Source of the DNA: Arthonia radiata
Taxonomy: Eukaryota; Ascomycota; Arthoniomycetes; Arthoniales; Arthoniaceae
Assembly: GCA_002989075.1 (NCBI GenBank)
Contig: PSQN01000010.1
Span: 434,001-498,000 of the forward strand
Reading direction: 5' to 3'
Length of the DNA stretch: 64,000 nt
Part shown: positions 61,282 to 64,000 of the stretch, one piece after another
Position numbering within the stretch: the stretch's first letter is position 1
Layout: the number at the start of each line of letters is the position of its first letter
Position numbers and translations under genes: made by a program
The notes under the pieces: model-generated
Database searches by the model: none
The model's input: the letters and a program-made list of their open reading frames with translations, nothing else
What the model was told of the DNA's origin: nothing

Positions 61282-61765
61282 TCATTCCTCGAAATCCTCA
61301 GCTTTGAACCAGCTCTTGTTTCTGTTTGCGGCATCGCAATACACCTTTCCCTGCTGCTCGATCTGATAGTACCTATTTAAAACAGTCAGGGCGCATCAGG
61401 GAGGATGTCTCATTTACGCTTTATCAGGAGCGCCGCTGGAGCGCGGGCGGCAAGTACGACGCAAACACAACTAGATTACTTACCACCTGTTATCGGCCGG
61501 CCTGTGCTGGGTCTTGCAAACTTGAAATTCCTCCCGGCGCTTCATACTCCCTCTCTTGACCACCTTGACGACTTTGTCGCCAGCTGCGTAGTCAGGAAAG
61601 GACTAAAAACGTGTGAGCGGACACAGTGTTGTGTAACAAGCGCAACATCACAAATACGTTTTTCCGCGACCCTGGAGGTACATACGCCTTGCCACCTTCG
61701 TCGTCCGAAAATTCAACATCGCTCAAGTGCTGCTCGGCGCCAGGAGAATTGTTCTCTTCGGTCAT
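61282..61765 (-). CDS. Small unrecognised protein, 105 residues
   Basis: Three exons (61765-61658, 61602-61484, 61372-61282) join in phase to 105 residues. The N-terminus is acidic and disordered (LSDVEFSDDEGGKAYVPPG). The rest alternates in a way typical of a small beta-barrel: YAAGDKVVKVVKRGSMKRRE, FQVCKTQ, WYYQIEQQGKVYCDAAN, KSWFKAEDFEE, somewhat like Tudor/SH3-type folds. This resemblance is by eye only and no family is named. Support comes from clean GT..AG introns at both joins (56 and 111 nt), codons kept in phase, and an acidic stop-proximal end. Neighbours give no clue to its job. Confidence 0.6.
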
Positions 61766-62546
61766 GATTCGTGCAGTCCTGATGAGGATACTATGCTGAC
61801 TCAAGATCCAGATTGCTCGCTAGGATTCTTGAAACTCTTCGATTCTGTGCGTCTCGGCTGACTATTTGAGTGCTCAATGACGAGAGTTGGGACAGCTGGC
61901 CACAAGATTTATAATCCCATCGGACAGGCAGCTGTGCCATATGCCTGCAGCAGGCAACCGATAGGCAAACGATGCCTGCGAGAGTCAATGGCTGTCTTAC
62001 GAACCCGCCCCAGGCACGTTTGCCTGACCATAGGGACCGGCCGCGTACCGTATGACAGATGACAAACCCAAACATCTCCGACTTTCGCTCAACGGCCTGC
62101 ATCGCGTAGAGCAGGTAAGAGATGCCGTGGAGCCGCCAGCCTCCGCACAAGCTGCTGCGTTATGATAACAGCATTCATGCTTTTGCTCAGGTTCTTGATG
62201 ATGACCGAGGCATGAAATGCCGTCTTGAAATGCTACAACTTTCTTTCGCAAGAGTGTAAGGTATGGCTGAGCATTGGGCGGGGTTTGACCGGCAAATACG
62301 TTGCGCCGACGATTGGCGAGCTTAGCCTTGGGATTCCGTGCAGAGCCTCAGCCTGCTTGTACCCTGACTTGTACGTGTTCTGCAGCTAACGGGAAGCTGC
62401 AGCAGGGACAAAGAGCTACCCCAAGCAAGCTTGATGATGCTCCGCCTTTTGCCTTGTAGGCAAGCTGAGCTTACACATGAAACACGGCTGACTTGCGCTT
62501 TACGCCCTCCGTCCTCTTGCTTAGTAGTTGCCACCACACATTCGCC
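61766..62546. other. Divergent upstream region, no recognised gene
   Basis: Both flanking genes start at its edges. The patch at 61930-62000 repeats the word GCCTG(C/A) several times (cctgcagcaggc, tgcctgcg, caggcac, tgcctgac) without forming a regular array. Nothing coding is supported. Confidence 0.35.
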
Positions 62547-63932
62547 ATGGAAAAGTCGAATAGCTTCAGTAGCCCGCCCGACTCGCTCTTGTCGCCACAG
62601 TCTACTGATCTGTCGGGCAAGACTTTGCGAAATGATTCCGTGGACCTGGAGTCACAATCCTCCAAAGATTGCACCACCAAACACAAAAGTCCGTATCAAT
62701 GTCGAGTTTGTGATAGAGACTGGCTGACCATATGAGATAGCACCCTTTTTTCTTAGATTCTTGCGTCAGACAACACAGCCGGAACACAACGATGGCTGTG
62801 ATTCTGATGCTGAAGATGACGCTGTTACTCGTCTCAAGACCCGCAGGAGTACGTCCACTCAATCGTGTGGCCATTGTAGACTCACTAATGAATTCGACTT
62901 AGTCGAGGACAATCCACAAGGCTATCCGAGACTAGCTTGCTTTTTATCAAGCGATCACAACTTCAGCACTTATCGAGGGTTTTCGTACCTCCATGCGCGC
63001 TTACTGCTGAACTTGCAAGACGAGATTCGAGCACTGGAAAAGAAGCTTGACTCTCTCGACGACATGGACGGCGAGAACGCACAAGAGGGAGCGAGGACCG
63101 GGCTGAAGAGCAGAGTGCTTGATGTAAGGTTGTCAGCAGAGCAAGGCGAGGTCTCACGGCAAGCTCTCCTTGCTGAAATCCAGAGGAAAATACTGCAATA
63201 CGGTACGTTGATCATGCTGCGTGGTACACTTACAAAATGTTGACGGCTTCAAAAGACGAGCTCCTGCTCAAGGCGAGAGAAATCACTGCCCTGCAGCAGC
63301 CTTCCAACCGAGACTATCGCAGTGTCCGAAATTGGATCGCGCGAGAAGCTCCCATTGCAGAGACGGAGCAATCATTCATCGAACATCGAGAAGACGTCAT
63401 TACCCTAAGGCACGGTCGTGAATGCGCTGGCTTCGACGGATTGGTCGAAAGCGGTCTACGATATCTTCCTCGAAGACTCACGAGCGTAGGTTGATATCTC
63501 GCACGGTCTTCAGGGACCATTGACTGATGTGAGCTGTACAGAAACTCTTCCTGACGCCAGAGCTACGAGCGAAGACGTCGACTGATATTTGCTACTTCTC
63601 ATCTTCGCGCGTTGACACTCTCGTGAATCTCATCATCACTTCGGTGATCTTCGTCCTGCTGGTCATTCCCGTCATGGCAATGTAAGTCCACTTGTCTTTG
63701 GACATGGGTACACTGCTGACAACCCAGCAGGTACAAACTCACCAGCTATAGCAACAGAGATTCCAAATCCGCAGCATTCCAAGCCATAGGCGTTCTCGTT
63801 GTCTTCACTCTGATCTTCGGCGCAGCGATGTCGATCTTGACTCGAGCAAGGAGGCACGAGCTGTTCGCTGCGTCGGCAGCCTACTGCGCGGTGCTTGTGG
63901 TGTTCATCGGAAACTTCGGCAACCTCAATTGA
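62547..63932 (+). CDS. DUF6594 membrane protein
   Basis: Five exons (62547-62705, 62770-63202, 63256-63485, 63542-63681, 63731-63932) give 387 residues. A disordered Ser-rich N-terminus of about 100 residues precedes the family signature QGYPRLACFLSSDHNFSTYR and FSYLHARLLLNLQDEIRALEKKLD, a coiled-coil stretch, a second helical part (DELLLKAREITALQQ), and three membrane spans at the C-terminus (LVNLIITSVIFVLLVIPVMA, IGVLVVFTLIFGAAMSIL, AYCAVLVVFIGNF). DUF6594 proteins are abundant in Dothideomycetes and other filamentous ascomycetes, often in accessory regions, with unknown function. The first junction (donor GTTTGT at 62706) is the least certain; the others rebuild clear codons. Confidence 0.8.
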
Positions 63933-64000
63933 ACTACGATCATTGCGCATAGCCTTCTAACCGTTGTCCAAGGGGTTTCATGTGACATTGGACACGAGAG

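Overview
The window is nuclear DNA of a filamentous ascomycete, most likely a Dothideomycete of the Mycosphaerella/Capnodiales type. This is an inference from protein content and style. Gene-rich DNA of balanced base composition carries many 45-90 nt introns with GT..(C/G)CTAAC or GCTGAC..AG signals. Bases 1-540 are extremely AT-rich, as left by repeat-induced point mutation. One intron belongs to a short dispersed repeat that looks like an introner-like element, a class reported from Dothideomycetes. Exon maps were worked out by hand from splice signals, reading frame and family motifs; total coding lengths were checked for divisibility by three. Layout: 1-540 AT-rich repeat remnant; 1542-1940 small secreted Ser-rich protein; 2548-4527 (-) zinc alcohol dehydrogenase, whose second intron is the introner-like element; 4719-5460 (-) thioredoxin, head-to-head with 5691-8609 (+) Rdh54/Rad54B-type repair translocase; 9024-10212 (-) RTA1-like membrane protein; 11038-13836 (-) Hsp104; 14664-18337 (-) Vps3/TGFBRAP1-like CORVET subunit; 18720-20926 (+) CASP/Coy1 Golgi protein; 21025-21898 (-) secreted DUF3455 protein; 22815-24396 (-) Mn-type CDF transporter; 25030-26837 (+) DENND11/LCHN-like protein, tail-to-tail with 26843-29911 (-) NRDE2; 30185-35670 (+) Utp10. 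From 35.7 to 39.1 kb lies a gene-poor island with a 16-bp minisatellite, broken pieces of an unrecognised gene, a 369-bp hAT-like MITE with an exact 8-bp target duplication, and two tandem copies of the introner-like repeat. Housekeeping genes then resume: 39101-41044 (-) ferric reductase; 42518-48050 (-) DIP2/Cmr2; 49029-50376 (+) peroxisomal acyl-CoA thioesterase; 50517-51718 and 51722-52024 (-) two unrecognised ORFs only 3 nt apart; 52478-54788 (+) HSPA12-type Hsp70-like ATPase with an in-frame stop; 55040-57614 (-) 2-isopropylmalate synthase in 11 exons; 58120-60242 (-) caspase-like protease; 61282-61765 (-) small unrecognised protein; 62547-63932 (+) DUF6594 membrane protein. The genes are mostly core functions: proteostasis (Hsp104), endosome and Golgi traffic (Vps3, Coy1), rRNA processing (Utp10), RNA surveillance (NRDE2), DNA repair (Rdh54), leucine synthesis, lipid control (DIP2, thioesterase) and metal handling (CDF, ferric reductase). 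They do not form one pathway or a secondary-metabolite cluster. The accessory-looking parts are 1-2 kb, 35.7-39 kb and about 58-64 kb. The strongest unusual signal is the 154-158 nt introner-like repeat, present once as a precise intron inside the structural-zinc motif of the dehydrogenase and twice in tandem 34 kb away.
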